64,000 nt of DNA, taken from positions 3,472,001-3,536,000 of the forward strand of contig NZ_CP013854.1 of NCBI RefSeq assembly GCF_001698125.1. The letters run 5' to 3'. The number at the start of each line of letters is the position of its first letter. Position 1 is the stretch's first letter. The translations under genes were made by a program, and so were the position numbers. The stretch is from Pseudonocardia sp. HH130630-07 (GTDB taxonomy: Bacteria; Actinomycetota; Actinomycetes; Mycobacteriales; Pseudonocardiaceae). Below are positions 51,601 to 54,456 of the stretch, in pieces. The notes below the pieces were generated by a model. It was not told the DNA's origin. It searched no databases and saw nothing but the letters and a program-made list of their open reading frames with translations.

Positions 51601-53450
51601 CACGCCGCGGGAAGAGCCCGGCTTCGACGCTGGCCAGCGGAGGTGTCGGGCCCGAGTTGGAGGTGGCCGACACCCGGTTCAGCGGACAGACCGTCGTGTC
51701 CGGCCGGTACGTCAAGCTCGTCACCGACCTGTTGCAGGACGGCCAGCGGATCGCGGAGATCGTCGCGGTGCCGGGAGCCGCGCTGCGCGGCGAGCAGAGT
51801 CGCCCCCCGGCCCACCAGATATGGGCCGAGATCGACCGCATGCTCCGGAGCCTGCGCGACGCCCGGCCCGGTGCGTCCATCCGGTCGATCTTCTCCCGTT
51901 GGTCCGGTTTCTCGATCCGCCACGGGCACGCTGTGCAGATCCGCCGCGACGAACTGTCGGTGCGCTCGTTCGGCGAGCAGATCACCGTTGGGTCGTCGGT
52001 GTTCGGGCTGCGCGAGCACCTACGGGAGGCCTACCAGGACGCCCTCCGCGAAGGGGTACCCACAACTGATTTCGCCATGCGCTCCCACCGGGACGCCCGG
52101 TCGTTCGGACAGGAGGTCGGCGACCGGTTCCTCGCCTCCGCCGGTCGCGACGCCCGGTCCCGGCTCGGCACCGATGCCGCTCTGCGGGCTGACCTCGACG
52201 CGGTGCAGGGCTACGCGGCGCTCGCCTACACCCAGCTGCTGACGGGCCTGCCGACCTCGGTCGGCTTCGACACCATCGAGAAGAACCACACGTTGGTCCT
52301 GTCCCGGGTACCGATCTCGGCCGTCCGGGACGCTCTGCCGCAACGGGTGCGCCGGTTCATGGCGGACGACGCCTCCGGGCTGGGTGCGCTGTTCGAGAAG
52401 ACGATCGCTACGAACGGCCCGGACATGGGACTCGCCACCGCGGACGGCTTCCTGCGCTCGAAGCTGGGGCGGGGACGCAGCAGGTTCTCCGGGCAGGACT
52501 TCGTCCGGCAGACGTGGAGCCCGCGTCGCCGTGGCGAACCGGCGGTCCCGCCGAACGCGCTGGTCCTGTGGATGAACTCCGAGCTCGACAGTCTCGACAC
52601 CGCCGACGGTGGCCGGCCGGGGCTGCCCCTGGTACCGCTGGAGCACCGTTACCTCCGCCCCGTCGCCGGCCGCGACGGGCTGGCCCGCGCCTACGCCCGG
52701 CAGCTGGGCTGGCAGGACATCTCCCGCCGGATCGACAACGACGCGTGGATCGCCATGGCCGAGTCCGGGGTCGCCGAACGAGGGCCGGAGTTCGTGGTGT
52801 TCCTCCCGCCGCAGGTGTCCCGACCCGAGGGCGTCCTGCTGTCCGACGAGCCCTTCCCCGATCCGGCGAGGATCGGTTTCACGGGTGGCGGCGCCGTCCC
52901 GACCGACGACCGGTGGGCCGAGACCGTCGACGCGTTCGCCCGGGATGCGCTCGACCGGTCCGTCGAGCTGGCCGATAGCGAGGTGCCGGAGCTGGTCCTG
53001 CGCGTCGAGGGCGGCGGCAACGGCGGGATGCGGAGCCGCACGGGTGCGTCCGTGCGCGGTGACGAACGAGCCGCGGTTGTCGTCGACGAGCTGGAACGCC
53101 GGCTCGCGGCGCTGCGGGCAGAGCGGGCCGCCGAGAACCCGATCCCGATCAGGGTCGAGAGGTCGAGCCGCGGTTCCGGATCCGGTGCGAGCCCGCTGCC
53201 GGAGCCGAAAAGCGCTGTCTGGTCGCGGTGGCCGAGTCGGCGGGCTACAAGCTTCCCGGCAGGAACGATCTCCGGGGGGGGGGGGGGGGGGCGGTGTCCG
53301 GTGTCCTGGCTGGGCGGTCGATCGCTGAGGAGCCGGTCTCTGGGCGGTGGTCCACAGAGGAGTTCGAGGCCCACGAGGGTGTGTATCATCGGGTCCGGGT
53401 CGCCAACCTCGCCGAGGAGCAGCGGAGCCCCGAGGTCTACGGTCGGCTGA
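24693..53450 (+). CDS. Giant CpnT-like T7SS toxin with TcdA/B-type glycosyltransferase domain (9,585 aa)
   Basis: Residues 1-105 match the WXG100-type N-terminus of CpnT-like proteins (LPPELQTFFEVTIGLRWPEA). A hydrophobic segment spans about 108-140. Disordered linkers with EQGRVPVD repeats fill about 560-1300. Two large modules with OmpA-like ends (EGGGNGG followed by RA-x-x-V) lie at about 1300-1870 and 2000-2480. A beta-prone block follows (3600-5140), then four roughly 85-residue helical repeats (5469-5810). A GT44-like domain spans about 6170-6540, with AAASDILR then GGLYIDGD (Asp 6425 and 6427), as in clostridial toxins that glycosylate GTPases using UDP-sugars. A second beta-prone block (7260-8790) and a third OmpA-ended module (8980-9500) complete it. 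GTG 24693 follows GGAGGGAGGTGA. The last roughly 85 residues in this frame are spurious, because the true C-terminus continues in another frame (53228-54409). Target, processing and secretion route are inferred. Confidence 0.9.
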   Translation: MAGEDEVVKLPPELQTFFEVTIGLRWPEASEGGLKAIAAAWYDFADALEEARNEARTFAADVDDAMDGETATALESFTKESLQSPMGSSSDAARELGKTAQNTAADVQKQKILFIMMAAIALASVIYLLATGIGALFAPIVIESVKAALRQALSQLINQILNHAPGIVFGAPGQKFLFRTGGYVAGEAALEGGLDAAIQGGQYEDYKQNQDGDGDEQSDPDRDGARDEDDVHGRTEIDTDSIEKALIGGAVNGAVLGGAINIMRGVGDLTNVEIAGLLKNNLDNIETKGPDGSLTLETPGRSGPDEVGSEKPDSDDIAGDRATSDAEKTGEPDSPETDRVADSQQDSGSGEKEGSGETDDMPRGESGSPTYLSGIPVAPVGPRTRALLWDDDRVPHNVGASIFQKLTGGGMSWPHKVADMFVRKGADPALTRMGVDPTPLYRSLDASAAKHKLKGYQAPRATSVRTRLGAFALFGGVQMAVMPGAVLASSAATGGDGNAHDGLFMIERYRSRGNTAESLQKIDTMAPIGKIDFSKVGFLGSLGFGAAGEAVAEEVAEQAKGEHTPDDRSIYSEDSSAVDVDGRENRVEDRYHSDSVGETDSPDDRSVRGEADSRGEGRAHDDGESRGEGESRGEGRSHTGDESRTGGASRDEGVSRDEGTSRDEGAARATEGQRSGGGNLDGTQDGSRRADDGPAGTGDGQGSGGLDDRSGFSQRPDEPSDAFVAGPAQGSTGAPEAARGDGPPTEQGRVPVDEQGRVPVDEQGRVPVDEQGRVPVDEQGRVPVDEQGRVPVDEQGRVPVDEQHGSGRGPEGPERTVTDPGAVDRSGNPVTADDRDIDGSFGQAPQADATPEPGTTDHRTTTGDGPAAPPATSPTEAGGDRTVVTDRTPSGGTDDTVSTGNPGSGADAGPSGTPAPVASGNPAATGTPVGSVPAAGSTPGAGSPPATQAGHQSSPGSSAGDRPGPGAGNDTASGSRGPTPATAGPGSGTPGSGTPGSGTSLQSGAPDRPVETVGGHTPGSPPGDGAAAPDRVAPEPRPDDVRENPAPVERSAGPEPVSQTSQRTTATDLPGSPEPVTGADPANRGGVDGAASRDDGEAPAGRRTADDVPVDDVPADGGRTEDERAADARAGSPRSGTDPHADDAPAPGRQPEEARDAGAPTDAPDAGVAAVPSAPSSQGTPAPTAPGDGSRGSTPGGREGDAGRTPGGREGDAGRTPAQSTPSGRPSAVSTGQPVRGAETAAVRPEEVRGSGTASGPGESGRDTGNRRSEDAGRPTPDESAEAGREVGAGRPVTDPRDPAMPARDDPAFLAWQTDQIIRTAQATLARERRTPVSWEEAENAFRDWAASYRSGTDHRPVEVLGREVAATELNGGRVPGLMGGAAGDRMSFPDVELGSHRHGLLIRGEHLSIRAVRTPTGRVVPRIVVPQMAVLRGERGRPAATEAMAELVRAVRILRDAAPGTTIGQAFDGKPGFAVERGNVAVRPGDEGPQAAEQELSMGVSVFGLTAYLNALGDRAGNSEPGRARRRAIREARAFAEQIAPSFRGWAIEESGRTTADGALRADVDALVGYLTMVHTQSALAARAAHPDLAGRAGYPVLSQMPLNVVLAALPDRVRSYLEAHREDLTATLGSTLADAGPDPQALDRPLLGAAGGRSVQDYVDQAWRPLGAGETAISQQDALGSGVTEAAELDTVGGERRDLPLVTLRHTHLGRVDEPAMMADLRSWMDRSRQIDESAWERAAESWTVSHPGESPTLPDPLRRPGSALVLDELWPDRTEIGFAERRQDGLDIADRNRIARFVQRLHEMLPHSVDERDRVTIHVEGGGNGGPLSRGADEIGEIRARTVTGEIKKQVQALSSGRGRPRIDTLPSSRGRGAGNAPGAAPTNSAERREVRIWAERSFPDGPATGTLDDLRARVLRPAVARHLEDRYPGIDGSHRSWPSRSDVQRELAGDDLPGDPGELLAELASRLYERREQDRRTAEADAADTEDPQDRTYLQDLLHSIPGEAQFGSDTLYRARHVRVADGALVEGPGQTTPEIISPPAAVFRGALPSADPLEVAAEVQDTIQRLSDAPAGTSFVGVFGGADRYERVGDGRADRPADGPVRQRIDTLVSVFGLTGMLGDLGRSVAESDPDRPRRIQEALDFGGRVADRFRAAGPALGPDAGPAVRAALDADADAVRGYAALVHTQVASAVPRVNVDADRRPHVTVQAQTPVDQIRQTLPARVRDFLAGDADDLTTLVENSLAGSGDQFRAGPLDSLWGDVENDYPDHRKPLAFLKQAWQGARSPSDVIRPSQIFGRNAFDISDTHPSRVRRDLPLIGLGLHFDVQTGRAGAEGAARRYEQWQSTARRIDDGAWVSANASRSAESGSQPLDMPAAPAPDPRVTPRHIDFRPGSTTRVDTGDRATIRSFADQVRELARYGPVTVYAEGGGNGGPRSDGAYEVGLRRADSVGDIVEQQLVDLARNDGGGAPGSAGAVEVVRSSRADGDGAAPAEARGPDRSLGRGAPRSEVRMWAVASPLSGPGRYPLAPDPSALDAAVLTPWVTAELVRLRRRDDRPVESPVPDARDVLEVVERLRAQGRLPDGRAERVTAVARAVHVEDVGRGRPRDTTRSQPDGIDEHETIAISAELRARGLDAAPERARIVFADYLRLLPDDHPVPRQVLPFAADVARVALGDRPPSRLPEDADTGRTGRTGRADRKGKGRAVQEPIPEEISSSSSVRERSVGRRAAHDLQSLHDRAAEYAFTPADRRATDAALERILYRYFPDRPTGGSANRAEPEAGSSDPIPLPADRAVLDELAEVHRLDRPVRMDVLSPRHLPDRGTEQVHDGLLLVPQGSSVRSLDDGMRRVAIELPAGTPLIPVRPLEVDPRDQRYLLPPGAQVRTSGRRDSLRARVIAPGGSADTGSGPVSVRRTGGGRDPRPDFERRTFEDLLRSEDGRSETGADGSTVDDGSITEWLVGPHREPLDQSEALFAVLDRAAEPERPGPTPEQERGLLEAAGRTPLQRRAWFLASVRPGIVDDTGTVRNGLLVDVGTDPTGSQVLLEAGPGVPVVPLGADDGRTHFVLPPGSRLVRVDAPIAGGHGPQHPGRTFRVLPALGDPFTERTPEPQWSESVSFARTEQGVRPGLRDTAGRPADSTPSERARADALRRIADRFNAQVRSAEKAGLPLPLMDVEGDARRMPVPGHPGREQRGADRARSVTGDLGRMVDRPELIRASRSVLAGPPGDMRPSSSDTVRVRVHEPERHTIGASDAPHRQKVPRHVHIGAFDGDPSPETVAAWRRALGADGDGRVTVWAEPGRLSDVVRARLDDLGVDVRDPRWELLDGPVLDAYREASAAERQVLVGAAVLAAHGGVWAHHRVHPGGADLTALPPLPTGYRHGVPFLPLLHDRQGVGAGPYHAGRPDGSGDGPARPVTDLMVSPPDAQFLTEILADHGPGTPAPARSFLDRWGRFVDPASTSVERELRTRRWTADPLTMAPWRGRNQTSVGSTTLPVLETSSEALLRRVRGAVLTEFGDTRIEGLDLIENAVREAPETLRGPGRPFTVMVHTPRRGLPDAVEQRAVRVRITPDGGPRPDPDVAPEQRTSTQKFARTTAASARGTQEKSGVAAPVRFDLGKFGIFAGVGARHGIEHSTSASRMINSLTETSIVYVHGPARIGSARVDLEFEASRNARPTSRVVHGEVTSTEMTIRPPDEPPPSFYPDEDVSRALRAANSVSLTMHDDRVVDAVAAGLDPATVAPGSAGRQDLTTFLSSRSVERKLSDLYSRWTASPLLVSTKASPSVTDLGPGRVSSSVEMKATPVRYSEIGPAEVTAWFSRRNEPTIATQEQRSIENSATAYGGWRGSGGNAGQHVGPELTYTRGRHRSDGLDRSTLIRQIMMMAGPGMRLVAVDLELDIRTAHGSRIDDVPRWAGLIRSEFGRPRYGEPHTVRTTATLITVLPTQFLRRGTRPAKFLPGPLHHKQAFGRTVPISLGNVAHEVQRRIQRAVGDTTGFERLIHRPELGAQQVSSGKDAIRAAAHGDELSAFASEGHLVNRLDDNISQTFVKYGLLTWRYLTVELRKEILEASDRGRIDGAHINESVGSRSAIQHGSSSHSRWFAGFRATALPRWLETLTISPVARFGYTYGRDTGVSGSHAGSARSTSRAIGGSHLVTGQSRYILTTWTWERASPLGRALPKMAFPRRLEDPVLGGYRQVDDLDDASDGSTGSTSAPSDAAPGGPRDPAVWAWEDNWAVALPADQLSDHAPDPFPEAEILDVGTDIPEPPPLTIRPTTTIEVFLGSAELHEAADMAIEGSASHLDPSKVSLLTLPGLPELEFLHEQLSEGSMRSHAQLLSLSRSPVRAPQIVFAEWMFNLVATAQISMQLMDPQLPSFGLSGRTMSRRLLTSMVRSDVTVSTRDRRHHQISLMGGFRVVDASHTPPMKHGDATRPAGRVGGSHQRSRGIEHSDSESLAGGFETSISAFVPTTEARVTAMVRIDAGTRRVNFILDGIWTGIRYAPEYVAMLATMLRLIDSQPTAPQPSRDLVSHTQWVRVSLPTRVDENQLRDWGLLPSALGRGASYRGAEWTLPAGMDPKRPSPGVHYPETTARVQDLVEQMLGEVTKHGVRGLTSGQAGELVTRVRDGATFFTLQSSLSDLLGSGISIAVSDRRAISFADMSVRLRAVPDDAGFSVAELVLDGWSIGNEQLGFNTKQSGDAFQSSSESGAEGMVGGRAAGPEPESSTYGVGGPTGQLSSATAFSADRRAGLRTMRFLSSGGVMARISGTVRLELVIDTSSGTIVGPRSEPESLTFRVPAVDLRTSALSIPWEPDTTGPGFRLPWSEASIYLTADALELRKRTLNLLQNDPRVPSFFHSSQTVRTLLEKLFDQTVLNPAMPNVLAGTSGLARLTNLGNRSEYIELELAATPRRPRTEGLDPRQTLEFGDKYLESDAQVVEDNIELRFGAAVVPEGRRDDTLRGVGHVDPERQQDRGRALPPALGDDRGDVNRILDVPLRRIGADVEYTVTVRVHRGPLTTAVAAAGDALRPSRDSSRQTRSFALTDTFVGRGMQIRISDDLATESLGPVSAGVRTAVEQRQTATERLADRMTRLVHIDQDRDAVADRDLRRDRDLLGDQDRMREAAERHKQRLVRFSAVATPAQAREFREKVRAISHERMVTLMDGLIPVLEKRERLLPQLDEAWAGWAEAQRAVERALDAELQQRIEDPSGSDPSGSELAASPIVVSSAPGRVGSVSFDDAMRVRSGPGESDAIELVPVGGPVLAPQVRSELRLAIERVLPGAELPVDGREFDRLVTRLHDAAKADWAPFSRVPDLPADDIDTQVARALAEPLVRQLVQNRGQQPDWPGLPGTGSDHVSGWVGEKVRSLFDGLDVVSFVQRRLSVLSGSSVSRSDAVAAFYMYGEWIGRGNSWPRNSNDVVNAVAETAVNGRDEFGVVLGPVRLRGGAPERDRGTAPSGAGPSSDRWTAAEFAARADVIEMVQDAHRAAAAESIEGYRGESASMGARRLLLTASGLSERLRSIDPKRHPKTDDLRTAVRIVLNGEVKRRWLREEFVAHEDVVNTVLAADSAVAAESSDGYKKLSGTERAKRLLSSTGGLAKALREIAAADSALIPVGSDLYSAVTEILGGTVRLRPQRWLQEEFAAREDVVAAVQDADRAAAESIKGHADKSAFGRAEYLLSKDGGLTGTLKRIASANSRRAPDYHRVRQVVTSILNTEALPPWSPEELAAREDVVAAVQVADRAAADSIEGFGDWTAYWRAEHLLSKDGGLTKTLRRIAADNGRPASKYDDFRSVVTAILKSEARSEVVDSSADKDVVDSSAGEGVGGSGSDVLGAGWDPMFEDSPTDRFDFASLGSADRVEVGSDEHLELRRRVSELLGLTDIPDGMSVFDVSNLGTMRWKIAAAMEVSKFVEAEGIVDETITRDRVAFDVLVDHIAGETAKLPGLSDGDRGRFAETIFNSLVPVLLNENFFIGQGLAGWVGDKVRSLFDGLDVVSFVQRRLSVLSGSSVSRSDAVAAFYMYGEWIGRGNSWPRNSNDVVNAVAETAVNGRDKSGVVLGPFRLRGGAPERDSGTAPSDAGPSSAPRSNEAPDSGGDGEVGTADALVDGDWRQPSSDEPGRGPSAQDTSSDRVLSTTVPRTGPVEEPAGAEPQAPAGPRAPDTTADAPVDADTVLADLYDLAGQTIDVDRSGLPHGLGPDPFGVFSTEPPTPVFLQGLNQSAVPTESLGALFDRLDMLREAPSSVDLDPATLPRDTAVVHQEVTPETVQYWQQRMGDRIPFPDTFAIPRVMFGVWIGDPVSPAGGRGQRFAEGFAGSRANFDGPSVLVTDVSRDRIAAAIADPDAAKLADPGITDMVRWARDNDIKLVSADELFHRGDPMRFVGSAYRSEVARGNGPGRAAASDILRMALLLRFGGLYIDGDNALVGDPLGDPDVTGPGFATSQENRTIGNSAIAAARMHPFVLWSTLLQSRNYDIPQTELVPDYVSHDPAERDAWHLMRRRSVMFRTGPGVLLDAMSPEGRSLGLPAIPGVRLDGALSWLTPAEAELRRPRIESTDRAGTARLAAQVATVLLRDLGNRPGDLRFSDLAELLDRHTDPELVRNVALRFLAGSEAVRAAVRSVTDGPPAGDGRDGLPPGAEGLLARADGPSVLYLGEEVVPARLLPPDEPVREHPVHRLDRRGGALVDGPWPRTDGRTGEDPDSVSSTGSDSDVPAEVPSPTRARHPFATGRTDAAPPAVRSDLDDPAEPGEVSDPGDLADLANRVERASDAPDTGPIESIELSELPPRSERPTPEPETGPSSLPEDTPAETEGQESPAVRDETGPDGAPGVSEPLRIGFDPRGRTIDPVTEAALGRMVDTMLADDARQPERPRRRLEIVGDGNGTWWKPGSRADSGAARAEVVAEKLREILTARLGDAARSVVVVTRRAVDLDPSQRPARSASALVSVLAPEPVTVMGERTGRVLGTDPPPVHLRAPGATIDLDVVRSWVAAAGDPSRVWVWAIPGLLTPAAHRDLEDLGVHVRDGAREVQHELGFVLDDLDTPARDALLKWVPLDTEGGIVADGPAREGYDVSAAAPLPVQAASDVPSLPRLAAGERESTTGLVIGAKRSTLLQDLLDAHRDDPARLLDDAVVERAIARRLDPESTTPLRQEFDSGRYRARDLLAEQPDPEARTSELARPEPAVASARTGTPPVVDAELAGAIELSELTFDGRLTDPRPADTRPADPRIGQLGEDRLRALRDPRAREDRAARAAELRESPPAETERVHVEQVDGTGVREQAQALLDGAKIPKRAMAGARAMVDVALSDETLTSELKRDPGAVHVVELGAKAGRGARIRVRTVAVEPNSGASLRSLRDLVHRAERSLSDRGVSHTRGLVFSDPPGISIPLLFVHLLVRIAGLLPTRGVGLSSNRLHDRTSSVTEGGVRVDITPHLVRYELELDLPGAPATDRREATVSAEIGRRTADDATLRDPDTERPAWARPDDVLHSEVEGLDALAEQLRTRMDIRVGDPAAAEIRDWLREMDSSLLVGPQSRTFSVVSAGPLRVTRPVTLTVGPTDGVAWWSHTPGTGTAEQRESRGVQTVNDRSRGRWRGLGLTVMGGVFFPAVFGIGGGPAVNRYRATTTTGRSGREQQVLDSRSYTGEIERHDVRRRLLATITPESGPSTRVEGGVATVRMWTRPAAPDTTATGQDTAPHSVDRTEIAKGARARRRAGALHLIDQESRDLVVQHTADRLAAEHGISPDDVVQPLRRFLDENAETITTGRARFPMNEIVRGAPDVFIGATVGERSGRKHAIPQNEGYRETGTGQREETRVDRRRDANVGPTFQGYAQGLYYASAGVTYKWGAAENSRAAQLADASTRTADRPLEGWTYPASFHVGVGGSWSSPGPDGDPLPGRVGVIVPEPAADLPDRIDDPSGGTPATGPETEQATARWSDTAPARFARPGKLPMHSEIDMVQPPPGLTTEIARMVHRPSASGSGGLVRGILRPLFRPFVGSRPDRVDEPHRARRYFRHDPRRDGSNSTNAALEVLESSTSPYAQQAGLGEAVARHRDIDLTTGGYEGLVGRRVDDVHLRQNRTVGDPVILAVDDEHTFTYTVDPGTDIGGESGPHHGWRGRVGGVALPITTGNAAAGFGADLQLHRLRTSRSAPSGTNRAPQTRTHTGRGFYIRYNYQDEFRMSLRERVVDLFGVGHALREHISTRWTEVPGGLAAWVSAEEIHDVGVLDAASLERLNDAERKAYHAAVPQAGGEARPDDLIPDEDVRPPEHVQLHRSDVVADLHAQLDDALNRWATEQGVSGPLKVLRVNVATDGDTGMRTTVRGWWRRLTGSGADPQTGPRNVEMGLTNDPARMEALIPDLLRQGWPLLVTASAGGRSLDLMVDVKGALGAARRHGDARSAVTVTTEPSRTDGVEDSELRAWWVRHDVGFTAFLGDPGSTRPRVFVGPIFEYLLDDRSATERSTTRSSSGTDRIADRTRTLRDLDLTFGVQAVARRGSILRRVHPLLEFFGRGKPSRADFTATGHIARALRTVPESDAEPIGRIEGSWRDARRAAGMDPGFSEDAQVRVRRTPGVPVPRELDPITHGPGGADPDGMTAADRRMLLLELSRSNTAENLRTQLGPDGRLIELPRGRYSGVRVRTDFVAVDVHGEIEGRRTGSVTEIRSGSRTHSRTAETNTFSAVEARARAAEYDTNGDGRAETSQYTPFVSVVDSQALHSRRTRATGVSHSSTRTVETVSDMTLVRVEARHTLEYLGDRGVEGTGRFDERIALEVDDTALADLIGGRRGPVRDRLAPIEETPEVTEAPATPAGRASSESDLYGPPTPPPAPPTPPPAPPAPDSIESSREPVDPGLDVEFDPGTGELQPVQRTPAGNRIPPLSVTVRALLRTGITRRIPDEDLPEGPAFDRLVQELRDETHTAYEGNRVAPEPASWPRRRIAPVSGDVIGGIEAAQLADDLTQALLARRGKSPASTLASGGVGPELEVADTRFSGQTVVSGRYVKLVTDLLQDGQRIAEIVAVPGAALRGEQSRPPAHQIWAEIDRMLRSLRDARPGASIRSIFSRWSGFSIRHGHAVQIRRDELSVRSFGEQITVGSSVFGLREHLREAYQDALREGVPTTDFAMRSHRDARSFGQEVGDRFLASAGRDARSRLGTDAALRADLDAVQGYAALAYTQLLTGLPTSVGFDTIEKNHTLVLSRVPISAVRDALPQRVRRFMADDASGLGALFEKTIATNGPDMGLATADGFLRSKLGRGRSRFSGQDFVRQTWSPRRRGEPAVPPNALVLWMNSELDSLDTADGGRPGLPLVPLEHRYLRPVAGRDGLARAYARQLGWQDISRRIDNDAWIAMAESGVAERGPEFVVFLPPQVSRPEGVLLSDEPFPDPARIGFTGGGAVPTDDRWAETVDAFARDALDRSVELADSEVPELVLRVEGGGNGGMRSRTGASVRGDERAAVVVDELERRLAALRAERAAENPIPIRVERSSRGSGSGASPLPEPKSAVWSRWPSRRATSFPAGTISGGGGGGRCPVSWLGGRSLRSRSLGGGPQRSSRPTRVCIIGSGSPTSPRSSGAPRSTVG
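26928..27095 (+). repeat. 24-bp tandem repeat x7 in the giant gene (EQGRVPVD)
   Basis: GAGCAGGGCCGGGTGCCGGT plus CGAT is repeated seven times; the last copy has two synonymous changes. It encodes seven EQGRVPVD octapeptides within the disordered linker (residues 746-801). It keeps frame whatever the copy number. Confidence 0.95.
40782..41097 (+). repeat. 316-bp direct repeat in the giant gene, copy 1
   Basis: It encodes GWVGEKVRSLFDGLDVVSFV through FYMYGEWIGRGNSWPRNSND and a RGGAPERD linker. It is about 95% identical to 42645-42960. The two copies start 1,863 bp apart, a multiple of three. Codon choice is clearly less GC-rich than in the surrounding gene (for example AATGATGTGGTTAATGCTGT). 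Confidence 0.95.
41098..42120 (+). repeat. Four roughly 85-aa helical repeats within the giant gene
   Basis: Four degenerate copies share the pattern (R/P)W-x-x-EE(F/L)-AAREDVV-x-x-V-x-x-AD-x-AAAES, then RAE-x-LLS-x-x-GGL-x-x-x-LRRIA, then a V-x-x-IL end. Related units occur in the out-of-frame C-terminal segment (53228-53860). I recognise no named repeat family. Confidence 0.8.
42645..42960 (+). repeat. 316-bp direct repeat in the giant gene, copy 2
   Basis: The partner of 40782-41097, with the same coding frame and near-identical sequence. It lies immediately before the linker to the glycosyltransferase domain. Recombination between copies would remove exactly 621 codons, including all four 85-aa repeats, without a frameshift. 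Confidence 0.95.
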
Positions 53451-54409
53451 ATTCGACCGGCCGCGCGGTGGAACTGCTGCGCCTCGACGATGGCCGCCTG
53501 CGGCGATCGCTGGAGGACCTCGCCGCGGCCACGGGTCGCCGCCTTCCCGAATCCGGTGACCTGCAGTCTGCGTTGACCCGCGTCCTGAAGAGGCAGTCCG
53601 ACGTTCAGCCGTGGTCGCGAGAAGAGATCGGTGACGACGTGGAGGTGCGTGCGCTGGTGCGGGCCGCCGACCTCGAGGAGGAGCAGCGAAGCCCCGACAA
53701 GTACCGCCTGCTGAACTCGACCTTCCGTTCGAGGCATCTGTTGCGCCCCGATGGTGAGCTGCGGCCACTGCTGGTCGCCCGGGCTTCGGCCGCGGGCCGC
53801 AGGCTCCCCTACTTCAACACGCTGCTGTCCGCGGTGACGGACATCGTGGCCGGTTCGGGCGCGCTGCGGGGGTTGTCATCGGCGCAGGAGGACCCGCCGG
53901 ATGTCCAGGCCCTGTTGCTCGGGCCGGGCCGTGATCCGTCCGGGACCCTCGGTGAACGGTCGGGTGTCGACGATCCGGCGGCGCGGCCGGTCGACCACGA
54001 CGCCCTTCGTGATCGTGTGTACCGGCTTCTCGGTACCGATGCGGGCGCGTGGGGACGGGTGGTCACGGCGGGGGACCTCTCCGAACTCGTCGCCATGCGC
54101 GTGCAGGTTCACGCGGCACAGATCGTCGCCGGATCGATGTGGGCCGAGAGTGTCGGCGAGGGGGGTGCGACCGCGAACCGGGTCATGTTCGAGGTGGTGG
54201 TCGACCGCGTCGCCGTGGAACTCCTGTCGCCGACGGGCGGGGACGACGCCGCCCGCACCCTGGCCCGCGACCTCGTGGATCGGTTGCAGCGCGAGGGCCT
54301 GATCGACGGGGCGGACCCGGCGGGAACCGGGGCCGGCGAGCCCTCAGCGAAGCGTCGACGAACATCGGTGCCCGCACCGGACGACGTCGCAGGTGAGGAC
54401 ACGAGCTGA
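53228..54409 (+). CDS. C-terminal continuation of the giant toxin in another frame
   Basis: 393 residues that look like the natural C-terminus of the giant protein. Up to three further units of the 85-aa repeat are present (RWSTEEFEAHEGVYHRVRVA, PWSREEIGDDVEVRALVRAA, each ending GRRLP and a V-x-x-(V/I)-L-like helix). A module (DALRDRVYRLLGT, then RVMFEVVVDRVAVELL) follows that parallels giant residues about 5865-5980. Upstream of the listed ATG the same frame reads GAEKRCLVAVAESAGYKLPG, itself a repeat ending, so the frame switch lies near 53195-53215, before the G tract. There is no ribosome binding site, so independent translation is unlikely. Full length would be about 9,900 aa. Confidence 0.75.
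   Translation: MAESAGYKLPGRNDLRGGGGGAVSGVLAGRSIAEEPVSGRWSTEEFEAHEGVYHRVRVANLAEEQRSPEVYGRLNSTGRAVELLRLDDGRLRRSLEDLAAATGRRLPESGDLQSALTRVLKRQSDVQPWSREEIGDDVEVRALVRAADLEEEQRSPDKYRLLNSTFRSRHLLRPDGELRPLLVARASAAGRRLPYFNTLLSAVTDIVAGSGALRGLSSAQEDPPDVQALLLGPGRDPSGTLGERSGVDDPAARPVDHDALRDRVYRLLGTDAGAWGRVVTAGDLSELVAMRVQVHAAQIVAGSMWAESVGEGGATANRVMFEVVVDRVAVELLSPTGGDDAARTLARDLVDRLQREGLIDGADPAGTGAGEPSAKRRRTSVPAPDDVAGEDTS
53274..53291 (+). repeat. 18-G homopolymer at the giant gene's frame break
   Basis: An uninterrupted run of 18 G. The 24693 frame and the 53228 frame both pass through it. One more G (19), or two fewer (16), would join the upstream frame to the downstream open frame. The tract is either a contingency-type slippery site or a sequencing/assembly artefact. 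Confidence 0.9.
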
Positions 54410-54456
54410 CTACCGTGCACCCCGACCGCAGGCCCCGACCCGAAAGGATGATCTCG

